From assembly GCA_905196835.1 (NCBI GenBank), contig CAJJWN010000006.1:1-64000 (forward strand): 64,000 nucleotides of DNA, read 5' to 3'. Positions 1 through 9,597 of the stretch are shown here, one piece after another. Each line of letters opens with the position of its first letter. The first letter of the stretch is position 1. This DNA comes from an uncultured Prevotella sp. (GTDB taxonomy: Bacteria; Bacteroidota; Bacteroidia; Bacteroidales; Bacteroidaceae). The translations under genes and the position numbers were made by a program. The notes under the pieces are model-generated. The model was given only the letters and a program-made list of their open reading frames with translations. It made no database searches and had not been told where the DNA came from.

Positions 1-1049
1 CAACGCTCGCCGAAAGGCAACGCAACATAACGGCCATAGTGCGCTCCGTACACGACGCCATAAAGCGGCAGAAGCCCTGGGTGAAGCTAAGCTGCGCCAC
101 GATAGGCAAGCACTCTGACCTTGCAAGATATTCCAGCCGCGGATGGAACGCTCTTGTAAAGGGTTGCCAGGACACGCAGGAATGGCTGCGCACGGGCATA
201 GTAGACCAGCTGTACCCGATGATGTACTTCAGCGGCGACAACTTTTACCCCTTCGCATTCGACTGGCGCGAGAACAGCCAGGGCCGTACCATCGTGCCGG
301 GCATAGGCACATACCGCCTGTCAAGGCGCGAAGGAGACTGGCCCGTAGACGAGGTTAAGCGGCAGATGAGCGTGTCAAGGGCGGCAGGCATGGGCTTCGC
401 AATGTTCCGCGAACGCTTTTTCAGCAACAACACCAAAGGGATTTACGCATACACCAAGGACATATTCGCCCCCTACCCCGCACTCATACCGCCTATGAAA
501 TGGGCAAAGGCCGACCGCCCCGGCACGCCGGGAAACCTTAAAACGGCCTGCGCCGAAGACTACATTACAGCCACATGGGACAGCATACCGCCGCTGCCGG
601 GAGGCACGGCGTACAATATATACGCATCAAGCACGTACCCGGTAGACACCGGCGACCCGCGCAACCTCATAGCCGTGCGCCGCAAAGGAAACAGCATAAC
701 CATGAAAACACCACGGCAACTGTACATAGCCGTGACCGCCACCGACCGCTACGGCAACGAGAGCGAGCCGCTGCAACAGGAACCGCCCGCACTTTCCACC
801 GCCACGGCAAGCCGCCTGCTTGCCTGCGACGGACGGCACTTGGCCATACCGGGCACCGGCAACCAGCTCGATGCAGAATACATACTGCTTAAAGACTTGG
901 CCGGACGAGCCGTCGCAACACGCCCATACCGGCCGGCACATATCGACGTAAGCCGCGTGCCGGAAGGATGCTACGCCGTGTATTCGCTCAACGCCAAGGG
1001 CGCAATTCACCGCCTCGGCTTCGCCATCATTAAACGGGAAAAGGATTGA
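1..1049 (+). CDS. GHL10-type glycosidase-like protein, 3' part (5' end outside window)
   Basis: The reading frame is open from the first bases of the window, so the true start lies upstream and only the last ~349 residues are seen. The first ~150 residues resemble the C-terminal half of the glycosyl-hydrolase-like 10 (DUF187) TIM barrel: a segment on the goal-directed pattern WVKLSCATIGKH, then QEWLRTGIVDQLYPMMYF, and FAMFRERFF near the barrel end. A fibronectin-III-like stretch follows (AYNIYASS, PRQLYIAVTATDRYGNES) and then a short C-terminal beta domain. Family members are usually exported and act on cell-wall or polysaccharide substrates. The substrate here is not inferable. The family call is from sequence feel and fairly safe; the enzymatic role is inference. 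Confidence 0.75.
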   Translation, partial: TLAERQRNITAIVRSVHDAIKRQKPWVKLSCATIGKHSDLARYSSRGWNALVKGCQDTQEWLRTGIVDQLYPMMYFSGDNFYPFAFDWRENSQGRTIVPGIGTYRLSRREGDWPVDEVKRQMSVSRAAGMGFAMFRERFFSNNTKGIYAYTKDIFAPYPALIPPMKWAKADRPGTPGNLKTACAEDYITATWDSIPPLPGGTAYNIYASSTYPVDTGDPRNLIAVRRKGNSITMKTPRQLYIAVTATDRYGNESEPLQQEPPALSTATASRLLACDGRHLAIPGTGNQLDAEYILLKDLAGRAVATRPYRPAHIDVSRVPEGCYAVYSLNAKGAIHRLGFAIIKREKD

Positions 1050-1200
1050 AACCACGCCAACCGACGTTGCATGATGACACTTTACCGTAGCAATCCGTAG
1101 CAAAACGTCAAAACGGAAATGTCAGCAAGAACGCTCAAAATAGGATTTCAAAAGGCCATCAAGCACCGTTCGCGCCGGCAGAAACGGCATCCGACAGCAG

Positions 1201-1256
1201 CGAAGACGGCCTTTAACATGGTCAAAGACGGTCTTTAACAACGCCAAAGACCGTCA
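1201..1256. repeat. 22-bp-period palindromic repeat array, locus 1
   Basis: Two full units, cgaagacggcctttaacatggt and the next one starting at 1223, plus a partial third at 1245, each centred on the dyad AAAGAC(G/C)G(C/T)CTTT and spaced exactly 22 bp. The same period recurs at 9341, 16820 and 62697, always between host genes. Confidence 0.7.
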
Positions 1257-1268
1257 ATCAGGCACGCA

Positions 1269-1325
1269 AGAGCCGTCCAAAAGACATGAAAGAGCCGTCC
1301 AAACCATGTGTTTGGACGGCTCTTT
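1269..1325. repeat. GAGCCGTCCAAAC hairpin with an extra half-site
   Basis: A perfect 13-bp stem, GAGCCGTCCAAAC at 1292-1304 and its complement at 1310-1322, with loop CATGT; flanking AAA/TTT extends it to 1289-1325. A lone half-site lies at 1269-1281. The identical stem occurs at 16670-16700. It could act as a transcription terminator, but the run of T after it is short. The rest of the 1050-1787 gap shows no convincing gene. Confidence 0.65.
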
Positions 1326-1787
1326 CGCATCAAAACAACGGTTTTTCATTGCACAGAATGCGCACTTTCGCAGTCAACACGCTCATTACCAACATGTTAA
1401 ACCTGCACACTCCAGACGGCGATATTTGCGTACAAAGATAGAAAAGTACAGAAAAACCGCCGCTATTTCATCCAAGCAAAATCAACATGTCACCGCAAAC
1501 GCGCATTCGGTTTACACTTTGTCATCAGCACGAGGGGCAAAGGCAAAGGCTGCGGCAAGTACATAAAATTAGTTAAAACCATGCACGGGCACACTAAAAA
1601 GGCCGCCGCCACACTGCATTTTCACCGAAAAACACTACCTTTGCATAAAACAGACCGGAAGTCGGAGCGTGCCATATTGGCGGCCATTCATACCCAAACG
1701 CACGGCCAAATACGCGCCAACGCCACATTGCAAGCCGTTAGCGGCATATCGGATTACGGCCTACTAACCCCTAAACATACACAAACA

Positions 1788-2954
1788 ATGCTGAAAACAA
1801 AAATCGCCATACTTGCGTTTATCCTGCTATACACTGCCGCCCCGTCGCAGGCGCAATCGAAAAACAAGCGCGTCAAGGCAAAAGCCGTGCCCGAAATGAC
1901 GGAGGAAGAGGAGCTGGCCGAAGAGATGTATGAAACGATGCTGCTGTCAACAGCCAAGATAATGTTCATAGACAGCGTTGTGGTAGACTCGGCAGACTTC
2001 ATCAGCAAAATACCTCTCAACAAAGAATCAGGCCGGATAGGCACATACGGCAAGCTCTTTTCAGCCGCACAAACGGCTGAAGGCGGAGCTTACATCAACG
2101 AGTTCGGCAACAAGGCGTTCTACTCGAAAGCCGGTGCCGACGGGCACTTCAGCCTGTATTCGGCCGACAAACTGGGCGGCCGGTGGACAGCGGAAAGGCT
2201 TATCGACGAGTTCGGCGGCGAGTTTGAAGACATAAACTATCCGTACATGATGGCCGACGGCAGCACGCTTTACTTCTCGGCGAAGAGCAAGGAAGGCCTT
2301 GGTGGATATGACATATACGTGACACGGTTCAACACCGACTCGGCCAAATTCTACCGCCCGGAGAACGTAGGCCTGCCGTATAACTCGAAGGCGAACGACT
2401 ACTACTGCGTCATCGACGAGTTCGACAACATCGGATGGCTCGTAACCGACCGCCGCCAGCCCAAAGGCAAGGTGTGCATCTACACCTTCGTTCCGGCCGA
2501 CACGCGCACAACATACGACGGAGACATAATCGGAGAGGATAAGCTGAAAGCCCTTGCCAACATAACGAGCATAAGCGACACATGGACGGACAAGGCCAAG
2601 CTGCAGGCCGCACGCAACAGGATAAGCAGTCTCAAGGCGAGGAAGAACGAGACGGAAGCCAGCTCGATGGCCTTCGTCGTAAACGACAACACCGTATATA
2701 CAAGCCCCGACGACTTCAAGTCGCCCACCAACCGTGCACGCTTCAACAAGTTGCAGCAGATGAAAGAAGCCGCCGACGGCATGGCTGCAAAGCTTGAAAC
2801 GCTGCGCAAAAGCTACTCTTCGGGCAACGCTTCGACGAAAAGACGGCTCGCGGATGACATAATCTCTATGGAAAAGAAACTTGAACAGCTACAAGCATAC
2901 ATCCACGAAGCCGAAAAAGAAATACGCAACGCGGAGAACATGCAGGCAAGGTAA
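1788..2954 (+). CDS. Secreted PD40 beta-propeller-repeat protein
   Basis: 388 aa starting at the ATG of 1788, chosen because it is followed at once by a clean Sec signal peptide (MLKTKIAILAFILLYTAAP then SQAQ). The same frame is open further upstream to 1581, but that extension has no export signal and runs through intergenic-looking sequence. The middle contains PD40/WD40-like units (GNKAFYSKAGADGHFSLYSA, STLYFSAKSKEGLGGYDIYV, NIGWLVTDRR), as in OmpA-linked PD40 proteins of Bacteroidetes. The last ~90 residues are charged and probably coiled coil. No OmpA peptidoglycan-binding domain is present, so it is a short form. Function unknown; probably periplasmic or surface-associated. Confidence 0.75.
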   Translation: MLKTKIAILAFILLYTAAPSQAQSKNKRVKAKAVPEMTEEEELAEEMYETMLLSTAKIMFIDSVVVDSADFISKIPLNKESGRIGTYGKLFSAAQTAEGGAYINEFGNKAFYSKAGADGHFSLYSADKLGGRWTAERLIDEFGGEFEDINYPYMMADGSTLYFSAKSKEGLGGYDIYVTRFNTDSAKFYRPENVGLPYNSKANDYYCVIDEFDNIGWLVTDRRQPKGKVCIYTFVPADTRTTYDGDIIGEDKLKALANITSISDTWTDKAKLQAARNRISSLKARKNETEASSMAFVVNDNTVYTSPDDFKSPTNRARFNKLQQMKEAADGMAAKLETLRKSYSSGNASTKRRLADDIISMEKKLEQLQAYIHEAEKEIRNAENMQAR

Positions 2955-3036
2955 AGGCCGTAAAACATGCAGGGAAAGAATACGACATCTTTCCCACGGC
3001 ACCGCATATTAATCTGATTTCTATAAAAACAAGACT

Positions 3037-3918
3037 ATGGAAAAACGATATTTCGCCGAATCAGAGTTGATAATCAACTCTGACGGCAGCGTGTTCCACC
3101 TGCACGTAAAGCCGGAACAGCTGGCAGACAAGATAATCTTAGTAGGCGACCCGGGGCGCGTAAGCCTTGTAGCGTCGCATTTCCAGACGAAGGAATGCGA
3201 GGTGGAAAGCCGCGAGTTCCGCACCATTACCGGAACATACAACGGCAAACGCATCACCGTGACGTCCACAGGAATAGGCTGCGACAACATCGACATCGTG
3301 CTTAACGAGATGGACGCCTTGGCTAACATCGACTTCAACACTCGCACGGAGAAGCCTACATTGCGCCAACTTGAGATTGTACGGATAGGCACTTGCGGCG
3401 GCCTGCAAGCATACACGCCCGAAGGAACGTTCATCTGCTCGGCCAAGTCAGTAGGGTTTGACGGCCTGCTGAATTTCTATGAAGGCCGTAATGCCGTATG
3501 CGACCTGCCCATGGAGCGCGCCCTGCTCAACCATCTGGGATGGACAGGCAACCTATGCGCCCCTGCGCCATATGTGATTGATGCCGACCGTGAGCTTACA
3601 GACCGCATTGCGGGCGACGACATGGTGCGCGGCGTAACCGTGGCGTGTGGCGGTTTCTTCGGGCCACAGGGCCGCCGACTGCGCGTGCCGTTGGCCGACC
3701 CACGTCAAAACGAGAAGATTGAAAGTTTTGAATACAACGGATTGAAAATCACGAACTTCGAGATGGAAAGCTCCGCGCTTGCCGGTCTGGCACGCCTCAT
3801 GGGACACAAGGCCACCACATGCTGCATGGTTATAGCCAACCGCGTGACAAAGAAAAGCGACACGGGATATAAAAGCCATATCGACGACTTAATCAAGCTC
3901 GTGCTTGACAGGATTTGA
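3037..3918 (+). CDS. Nucleoside phosphorylase, uridine phosphorylase-like
   Basis: 293 aa, full length for the PNP/UDP phosphorylase family. The phosphate-binding glycine motif ILVGDPGRV lies near residues 34-42. The IGCDNIDIVLNEMDALANID segment and the C-terminal FEMESSALAGLARLMGHKA motif carry the acidic residues that bind ribose. These enzymes split uridine or related nucleosides with phosphate in cytoplasmic pyrimidine salvage. The motif set fits uridine phosphorylase better than purine phosphorylase, but substrate is not proven. The start is the ATG at 3037, after an A-rich leader. The next gene follows 17 bp downstream in the same direction, so they may be co-transcribed. Confidence 0.85.
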   Translation: MEKRYFAESELIINSDGSVFHLHVKPEQLADKIILVGDPGRVSLVASHFQTKECEVESREFRTITGTYNGKRITVTSTGIGCDNIDIVLNEMDALANIDFNTRTEKPTLRQLEIVRIGTCGGLQAYTPEGTFICSAKSVGFDGLLNFYEGRNAVCDLPMERALLNHLGWTGNLCAPAPYVIDADRELTDRIAGDDMVRGVTVACGGFFGPQGRRLRVPLADPRQNEKIESFEYNGLKITNFEMESSALAGLARLMGHKATTCCMVIANRVTKKSDTGYKSHIDDLIKLVLDRI

Positions 3919-3935
3919 CAAGTATCATTTAACCG

Positions 3936-4760
3936 ATGAAAAAACACATTATTATATTATGCCTGTCGCTATTGTCCGTACATACGGCTTTCGCCCAATA
4001 CGACTTCCTGCGGCCGGTCAAGGACTCCATACCCGGCGGATATGACTTTTGGGTATATACTCCGCAAGATTACTATTATTCGCTTGACAGCACACCGGTT
4101 ATAATATTCCTGCACGGGCGCAGCCTGTGTGGACGCAACTTGAACAGGGTAAAACGCTACGGACCGCTCGATGCCATCGTAAAGGGCCGCCAGATAGATG
4201 CTCTCGTGCTGGTACCACAAAACCCCGGCGGCTCATGGAAGCCTGACAAAATCAACGATGTGCTTGAATGGACAAAGAAGCATTACCCTATGGATTCCAC
4301 ACGCGTCTACGTAATAGGCATGAGCCTCGGCGGATACGGTACGCTCGATTTTGCCGGAACATACCCTGACAAGGTAGCTGCCGCCATGGCTCTATGTGGA
4401 GGAAGTACACTGAAAGACGTAAGCGGACTGGGCGAACTGCCGCTATGGATAATGCACGGTACAGCCGACCGTGCCGTGCCGATAAAACAATCGAAAGTAG
4501 TTGTAGAACAACTTAAAAAAGAAGGCAAAGACAAACGCCTGCGCTACGACTGGCTCAAAGGGGCGTCGCACGGTGCACTTGCCCGCATCTTGTACATGAC
4601 AAAGACGTACGATTGGCTGTTCTCGCACTCGCTGATTGACAAAAAACGACCGGTAAACAAGGAGATTGACATAGACAAATCTGACCTGTCAAAGGCCTAC
4701 AACGACATGATTTCAGGAGCCCCTGACCCGGAAGTAGTTTACAACAAAACCATTTATTGA
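3936..4760 (+). CDS. Secreted alpha/beta hydrolase (esterase/phospholipase-like)
   Basis: 274 aa with a Sec signal peptide (MKKHIIILCLSLLSVHTAFA). The alpha/beta-hydrolase fold is indicated by PVIIFLHGRS (oxyanion strand), the nucleophile elbow GMSLGG with Ser about residue 130, IMHGTADRAVP with the catalytic Asp, and GASHGALARI with the catalytic His. The layout matches dienelactone-hydrolase/carboxylesterase-type proteins of Bacteroidetes, often annotated as phospholipase or feruloyl-esterase-like. Substrate unknown. A strong hairpin terminator follows. Confidence 0.8.
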   Translation: MKKHIIILCLSLLSVHTAFAQYDFLRPVKDSIPGGYDFWVYTPQDYYYSLDSTPVIIFLHGRSLCGRNLNRVKRYGPLDAIVKGRQIDALVLVPQNPGGSWKPDKINDVLEWTKKHYPMDSTRVYVIGMSLGGYGTLDFAGTYPDKVAAAMALCGGSTLKDVSGLGELPLWIMHGTADRAVPIKQSKVVVEQLKKEGKDKRLRYDWLKGASHGALARILYMTKTYDWLFSHSLIDKKRPVNKEIDIDKSDLSKAYNDMISGAPDPEVVYNKTIY

Positions 4761-4787
4761 CACCAAACATATTCAATCAGATAAACA

Positions 4788-4822
4788 AAAGCGGCCGGAT
4801 GAACATTACATCCGGCCGCTTT
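4788..4822. terminator. Bidirectional terminator between convergent genes
   Basis: A 14-bp perfect stem (AAAGCGGCCGGATG and its complement) with a 7-nt loop, with A and T runs on either side. It sits between the hydrolase gene and the convergent minus-strand ppi gene, so it can serve both. Confidence 0.85.
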
Positions 4823-4848
4823 ATTGTTTGTATTTTATTGCTTTTTAA

Positions 4849-6990
4849 TTAGAAGAACATGTAGCGGTTATCTTTTACGCCCGCCTTGAAATAAAGCTCC
4901 TGCATGAAGTTGCCTGCATACTGCATCACCTTCTGGCGCTGACGCTGCTCATATTCCTTCTCGTTGAACTTGACAGGACGTGTCTTCTTGCCTGTTACCT
5001 GGAACAGATAAACGCCGCCATTGCCCTTGATTGGCTGTGCACAGAACTTGCCCTTAGCCGTAGCTGCAACCGCACCGCTCAAAGCTGGCTCGCTCATACC
5101 GGTGGTCTGAACAAACACGGGAGCGGCAAATGTTACCTGATTAACCGTTGAAACCTTTGCACCTTTGCCCTTGGCGGCAGATACGCTCTTTACGCCCTTG
5201 GCCTGTGCCATAAGCATTTCAGCTTTCTTGTCACGCAAAACCTCGCTCCTTACATAGCTCTTCACGCTCTCGTCATCAAGCTGACGATAACCTTCCTTGT
5301 TAATCTTCGTCAACACAATAACAAGCAGATGGTCGTTATCACCACACTCGTAAAGCGGTGAAACCTCGTTCTCCTTGGCACCGAACAACCACTTCATAGC
5401 CTCGCGGGTGTCGCTGACACCGGCCACATAATGCTCCGAATTGCGGACATCAGCACGCTCCCTAACGGTATATCCGTACTTGGATGCGTTCTTCTGCATG
5501 GCTTCAAGCGTCTGGTTCTCGCTGACAAAGCGGCTGAAATTATTGTATGCAGCCGAATAAGTATCCTTGGAGAACTCAATAGGTTTCTTTATCACGGCAG
5601 CCACATACTTGCTTGTCATCGCCCTGCGATCGGTCACTTGAAGTATTATGTTGCCTTGTGCAAGCTTGATGTTCTTTGTTTCGTTCACACCAAGGGTGTT
5701 GAGTGTATGAATGTAATTCCGTGTATCATTGTCCATTGAAGGAGCATTCTGATACTGAGCAGAGGCTATCCAAACCTTTTCGCCTGTCTGTCCATATTTC
5801 TTTGCGACAGCCTCGAAGTCCGCACCGGCCTGCAATGCCGTATAAATACTGTCAGCCCTCTTAACCGTTTCATCAGCCGTTGCACCACCAACCTGGATTG
5901 CACGGAACTGAACAGAGTCGGGAAGTTCGGTCTTTGAGATAAGCTTTATTACATTAAGTGTATTGTCTGACTTGTTTTCTACCGGCGAAGTGGTAGCACC
6001 AACAGCAATAGAATCAAGACGTGCGGCAATGTCTGACGGGAAAGCAGCCTTTGTCTGCGGTATTCCGAGGTAAGCAATGACAGAGCCACTCTTCCTGATT
6101 ACGCCTGAAGGGTCGGCCGTATCGCGCAACGCTTTCATGTATTCATTAACGGTCTTGTCAAGTGCCTTGCGGTCTGCCTGTGACGGAACAACCTGATAAT
6201 CTACATACTTTATGGAGCGTGTCTCGTCATACTGCCTGAAGCGGGGCTTCAGTTCCTCATACTTAGCCTTCAGTTCACTTTCTGTTATCTTGACTTTGTT
6301 GTCATTGATTGATGAATATGCGAATGCTGCGAGCTGTATGTCGCTCTCTTGATTCTCATCATTATAAGCCATCTTGGCCGAAACCGGATTTGAAAGCAAG
6401 CACCCGGCAAAGAGCGTCTGATACTTCTGTGCAAGCAGCTGCTGGCGCAAAGACTTCTCCACGAATGTCCAGAAGTCATAAAGGTTGCGGTATTGGTCCG
6501 CCATCTGCGCGCTCGTTCCCTGTGCCTGCTTATACTCGGCAAGGAACTGCTTTAACATGTTTGCATCGAAACGGCCTGTCTGTCTGTTTACGAAAGGCGT
6601 CTGAAGGAGCATCGGGTGAGTACCGGCATTGAGAACGTTCTGCAACTCCTTGTTAGTAACCTTAAGGCCAAGCTTCTCCGCTTCGTTGTTGATGATTTCG
6701 TTCTGAACAAACGTATTCCATACAACATCTTTCACTTGATTGAGTTCCTCGTCGGTAAGGTTGTCGCGTCCCTGCGTCATCCTTATTACGTTAGTGTACT
6801 CGTCTACAAGTTTCTGGAAGTCCTGTACGTTGACTTTGTCACCTAAGACCTCGCCTACTTGCGCTCTCCGTTCGTTGCTTACGCTGTCACACGAACGGAA
6901 AAACTCTTCGGCAATAAACGCAAAAAGGGCAAGACCTATCACGCAGATAAGAATTACGCCTTTGCTTCTGATTTTTCCTAATACTGCCAT
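4849..6990 (-). CDS. Membrane-anchored PpiD/SurA-like peptidyl-prolyl isomerase
   Basis: 713 aa. An N-terminal transmembrane anchor (residues ~12-31, VILICVIGLALFAFIAEEFF) is followed by a SurA-N-like chaperone domain (RAQVGEVLGDKVNVQDFQKL... NEIINNEAEKLGLKVTNKEL). A PpiC-type rotamase region starts near residue 355 (SVQFRAIQVGG... ADFEAVAKKYGQ), with a second rotamase-like region in the last 200 residues. Such proteins help fold outer-membrane proteins in the periplasm. Size and layout match the Bacteroidetes SurA N-terminal-domain PPIase family. The start ATG has an AT-rich leader with no other good candidate. Confidence 0.85.
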   Translation of the reverse strand: MAVLGKIRSKGVILICVIGLALFAFIAEEFFRSCDSVSNERRAQVGEVLGDKVNVQDFQKLVDEYTNVIRMTQGRDNLTDEELNQVKDVVWNTFVQNEIINNEAEKLGLKVTNKELQNVLNAGTHPMLLQTPFVNRQTGRFDANMLKQFLAEYKQAQGTSAQMADQYRNLYDFWTFVEKSLRQQLLAQKYQTLFAGCLLSNPVSAKMAYNDENQESDIQLAAFAYSSINDNKVKITESELKAKYEELKPRFRQYDETRSIKYVDYQVVPSQADRKALDKTVNEYMKALRDTADPSGVIRKSGSVIAYLGIPQTKAAFPSDIAARLDSIAVGATTSPVENKSDNTLNVIKLISKTELPDSVQFRAIQVGGATADETVKRADSIYTALQAGADFEAVAKKYGQTGEKVWIASAQYQNAPSMDNDTRNYIHTLNTLGVNETKNIKLAQGNIILQVTDRRAMTSKYVAAVIKKPIEFSKDTYSAAYNNFSRFVSENQTLEAMQKNASKYGYTVRERADVRNSEHYVAGVSDTREAMKWLFGAKENEVSPLYECGDNDHLLVIVLTKINKEGYRQLDDESVKSYVRSEVLRDKKAEMLMAQAKGVKSVSAAKGKGAKVSTVNQVTFAAPVFVQTTGMSEPALSGAVAATAKGKFCAQPIKGNGGVYLFQVTGKKTRPVKFNEKEYEQRQRQKVMQYAGNFMQELYFKAGVKDNRYMFF

Positions 6991-7138
6991 TATTTACAAT
7001 TATTTATTTTTTAGTTTATTCAATTGAAATCATCACATTGCAATTTAGCGCACAAAATTACAAAAAAGAAAACAAAAACAATTATTTTTCAAGTAAAAAG
7101 TTGTCCTCATGGCGTGTTTAAACAGATTTGAATTGTTT

Positions 7139-7774
7139 TTAGTGTGTTTTCCTTGCAGACGGCGTTGTAGGCAACCTCTTCTTCGCCTTAACCGTGTCCG
7201 GAGCGGTCAAGATGCTGTCTCCTTCACTTTCAACGACACCGCCTTTCACGAAAGAGCCTTTTGAATTGGTTATCGTGTACTTTGTCATGCGCTCGTCACT
7301 ACGGAAATAAGTCCCCTCCATTTCCCTGTCAGGCGTGACAAGACGCGAATACTTGTAGCTGTAAAGCTCGTGTTTGTTTTGGTCCCAAAACAACTCTTCA
7401 CTCGAGAAGCGAAGCCCCTCGATGTTCCTTACACGGACACGTCCGCGCAGTTCCCAAAGCTTTTCCTGGTCGAAATAATACGCCGTATCACACTGTATGT
7501 AAGCCTCGACATGGAACTTAGGGTCAAACTGCTCGAGAAACAGCCCCTTCTCAAAAATCCAGCGTGAAGGATTTTTCGCCTGGTTCACTTCCCAACACTC
7601 GGCTACAATGCGGTATTTCATCATGCCCGAGTCTGAAACGAGCATGTTTACACCGTATGTCACCATCGTAGAAACCGAATCCTTGGGGTTGACGGCGGGC
7701 GCAATGTGCTCTTGCCTTTCCTGACATGCAAGAAAAACAAGCACAAGAACGAGTATGAAGGGGCTTGACTTCAA
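7139..7774 (-). CDS. lptC: LPS export protein LptC
   Basis: 211 aa. A lipoprotein-like N-terminus (ILVLVLVFLACQE) places it in the periplasm facing the inner membrane. It then shows the LptC pattern: a DSGMMKYRIVAECWEV segment, an acidic YIQCDTAYYFDQEKLWELRG strand and a RFSSEELFWDQNKHELYSYK strand, as in the beta-jellyroll of the Lpt bridge. It would receive LPS from LptBFG. The only in-frame start is TTG at 7774; the upstream gene stops 25 bp before it, so translation may be coupled to that gene. Confidence 0.85.
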   Translation of the reverse strand: MKSSPFILVLVLVFLACQERQEHIAPAVNPKDSVSTMVTYGVNMLVSDSGMMKYRIVAECWEVNQAKNPSRWIFEKGLFLEQFDPKFHVEAYIQCDTAYYFDQEKLWELRGRVRVRNIEGLRFSSEELFWDQNKHELYSYKYSRLVTPDREMEGTYFRSDERMTKYTITNSKGSFVKGGVVESEGDSILTAPDTVKAKKRLPTTPSARKTH

Positions 7775-7798
7775 GTTGCTTAAAACATTAAAATACCG

Positions 7799-9103
7799 TC
7801 AATCAACCTTCCACTTCATGAACCAACGCTCGTTGAACGTGATGCCGATATTGATGCGGAACGTGTTTTCCTTAAGCAAACCGGTTGCGGCGGAACGCAC
7901 CCACTGCCCCGAAATATTAAGCATCGAGCGGTTGTTGTAGGCGTTGATGATAGGAATACCGAAACCTATGCTTGCGCTTATTTCCCCTGGGCCGTCCTTG
8001 CCGTTGACTTTATAATAAGGTGTGGCATACGACATGCCGGCGCGGAAGCGTATCCTGTCAAAGAACCTGCGGCTCATGGCATTGTTGCAGAACTCGCCTC
8101 CGAACGTCACTTTGTATCTGTCTGAATAATATCCGGCAACCGGCTCATACGACTGAACATCGTTTATAACCCTGTAAACGGGGAACTCCAGACTGCCCCA
8201 GTTCTGGTACGTGAAGTCGGCTCCGAGCTTCAAGCGGTCGTTATGATTCCATGACAGGCCAGCTCCGAACGATGTCGGCATCTCAAGTCCGTTATTAACG
8301 GTAAACGAAGTTGTGTCCGCCACGCCCGTCATGGTGTTGTTGGATATCACCATACACTTAGGGTCGGCATTCAGCTTATGCCCCATGCCGTATGTAAGTC
8401 CCACGGTCAGAGCGTTTTTCTTGTTTATATTCACTGAATACTGCAAGCCAAAATCGAGCTTGTAGCTGCTTACCGTAGCCGTGTAATACTTTGAGAGGGT
8501 GTTGATATAACGGTCTGTGTAGCTGTTGACTACCGAGCGGTCGATGTCGCCCCAAAGGTAAGACACGTTCGCGCCGACAGACAGGCCCTTAAAGAACTCC
8601 CATCCTGCACCAACGTAAAATTGGTGTATGCCGCCGCTGCCGTTATACGTATTGACATAAGCCGAGTTCCTGTCATTGTTAAGATAGCCGGCGATTGAAT
8701 AATTGTAGCCCACATTGGTAAGCGGCACAATACCGAAACTGACACCTACGTGCTTGAAAGCGCGGAACGCAGCCACGGCATATTCAAAGTCGGCGTTCTT
8801 CGCATTCTTCTTCTGGCCGTTCTCCTCGAAGTTGGTTATCTGCCCTGACAGGCCTGCGTCAAAGATGAACGTCAGCGAATCCAAAGCCGAATATGACGCC
8901 GGATTTATATAATTCACCTGGTTATGTTCCCTGAAACCTAATCCCAAACCGTTCATTCCGCGGTTGAAACCGCTCGATTGCTCGTTCAGCAGACCAAGCC
9001 CGTACTGGCTGTAAGGCGAATTGGTGCCGCTTTGGGCCGCTGCCGGAATGATGCAAACCGACGCCAACACGACGGCGCAAAATGCTCTTTTGTAAAAACT
9101 CAT
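7799..9103 (-). CDS. Outer-membrane beta-barrel protein
   Basis: 434 aa from the ATG at 9101-9103, chosen because MSFYKRAFCAVVLASVCI plus IPAAAQ is a clean signal peptide; an in-frame ATG 90 bp upstream would bury it. The body is made of alternating amphipathic strands and ends in a strand finishing NERWFMKWKVD, typical of a porin-like barrel (FadL/PorV-like fold possible). It is just upstream of lptC in the same direction. Role unknown; likely transport or assembly at the outer membrane. Confidence 0.7.
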   Translation of the reverse strand: MSFYKRAFCAVVLASVCIIPAAAQSGTNSPYSQYGLGLLNEQSSGFNRGMNGLGLGFREHNQVNYINPASYSALDSLTFIFDAGLSGQITNFEENGQKKNAKNADFEYAVAAFRAFKHVGVSFGIVPLTNVGYNYSIAGYLNNDRNSAYVNTYNGSGGIHQFYVGAGWEFFKGLSVGANVSYLWGDIDRSVVNSYTDRYINTLSKYYTATVSSYKLDFGLQYSVNINKKNALTVGLTYGMGHKLNADPKCMVISNNTMTGVADTTSFTVNNGLEMPTSFGAGLSWNHNDRLKLGADFTYQNWGSLEFPVYRVINDVQSYEPVAGYYSDRYKVTFGGEFCNNAMSRRFFDRIRFRAGMSYATPYYKVNGKDGPGEISASIGFGIPIINAYNNRSMLNISGQWVRSAATGLLKENTFRINIGITFNERWFMKWKVD

Positions 9104-9340
9104 TTTCTTTTTAAATATTCTATTAGGCCCGAACGGACGACAAAATCGCCTGCAAAGATGGGCATTTTTTCCGAAAAAACCAAATCGGCACACGCCTCTG
9201 CGGTTAAATAAACAAAAAGTTTAGGATATTTTGCAAATACCCGTCACATTTTATCTACCAATCATGCGCACCGGCGTTCACGCCATGCTGCAAGACCGCA
9301 TTACACCACCTGAAACTATGGTGCAGGCAAGGCGTTTTAC

Positions 9341-9428
9341 GAAAGACGGCCTTTGGCCATGCGAAAGGTGGCCTTTCATGCTCTCAAAGACGGCCTTTTG
9401 TCGTGCGAAAGACGGCCTTTTGCAAAGC
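9341..9428. repeat. 22-bp-period palindromic repeat array, locus 2
   Basis: Four consecutive 22-bp units starting at 9341, 9363, 9385 and 9407, each GAAAGACGGCCTTTT-like plus a variable 6-7 nt tail. It lies in the gap 9104-9597 between divergent genes. No gene is seen in that gap. Confidence 0.75.
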
Positions 9429-9597
9429 CGTCGGCAAGTATCTGTAAGCCAACAAGTTACGCATCGCCGCGCAGTCGGCCGCAGATGCACGGCCTTACAA
9501 CCAGACTACGCACTGCAAGCAGGCACAGCCCGGCACCCGTTTACAGGCTGCAAAATTATTGAAAAATTTTGGAATAATAGTGCGCCAAATGAGAAAT

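Noticed and set aside
1306..1566. Open frame of 86 codons in the first intergenic gap
   Set aside because: It starts inside a repeated hairpin, has repeat-derived sequence and no recognisable protein features.
9341..9428. The 22-bp arrays as a CRISPR
   Set aside because: Tails between cores are only 6-8 nt, the units are palindromic, copies are dispersed over the chromosome, and no cas genes are present.
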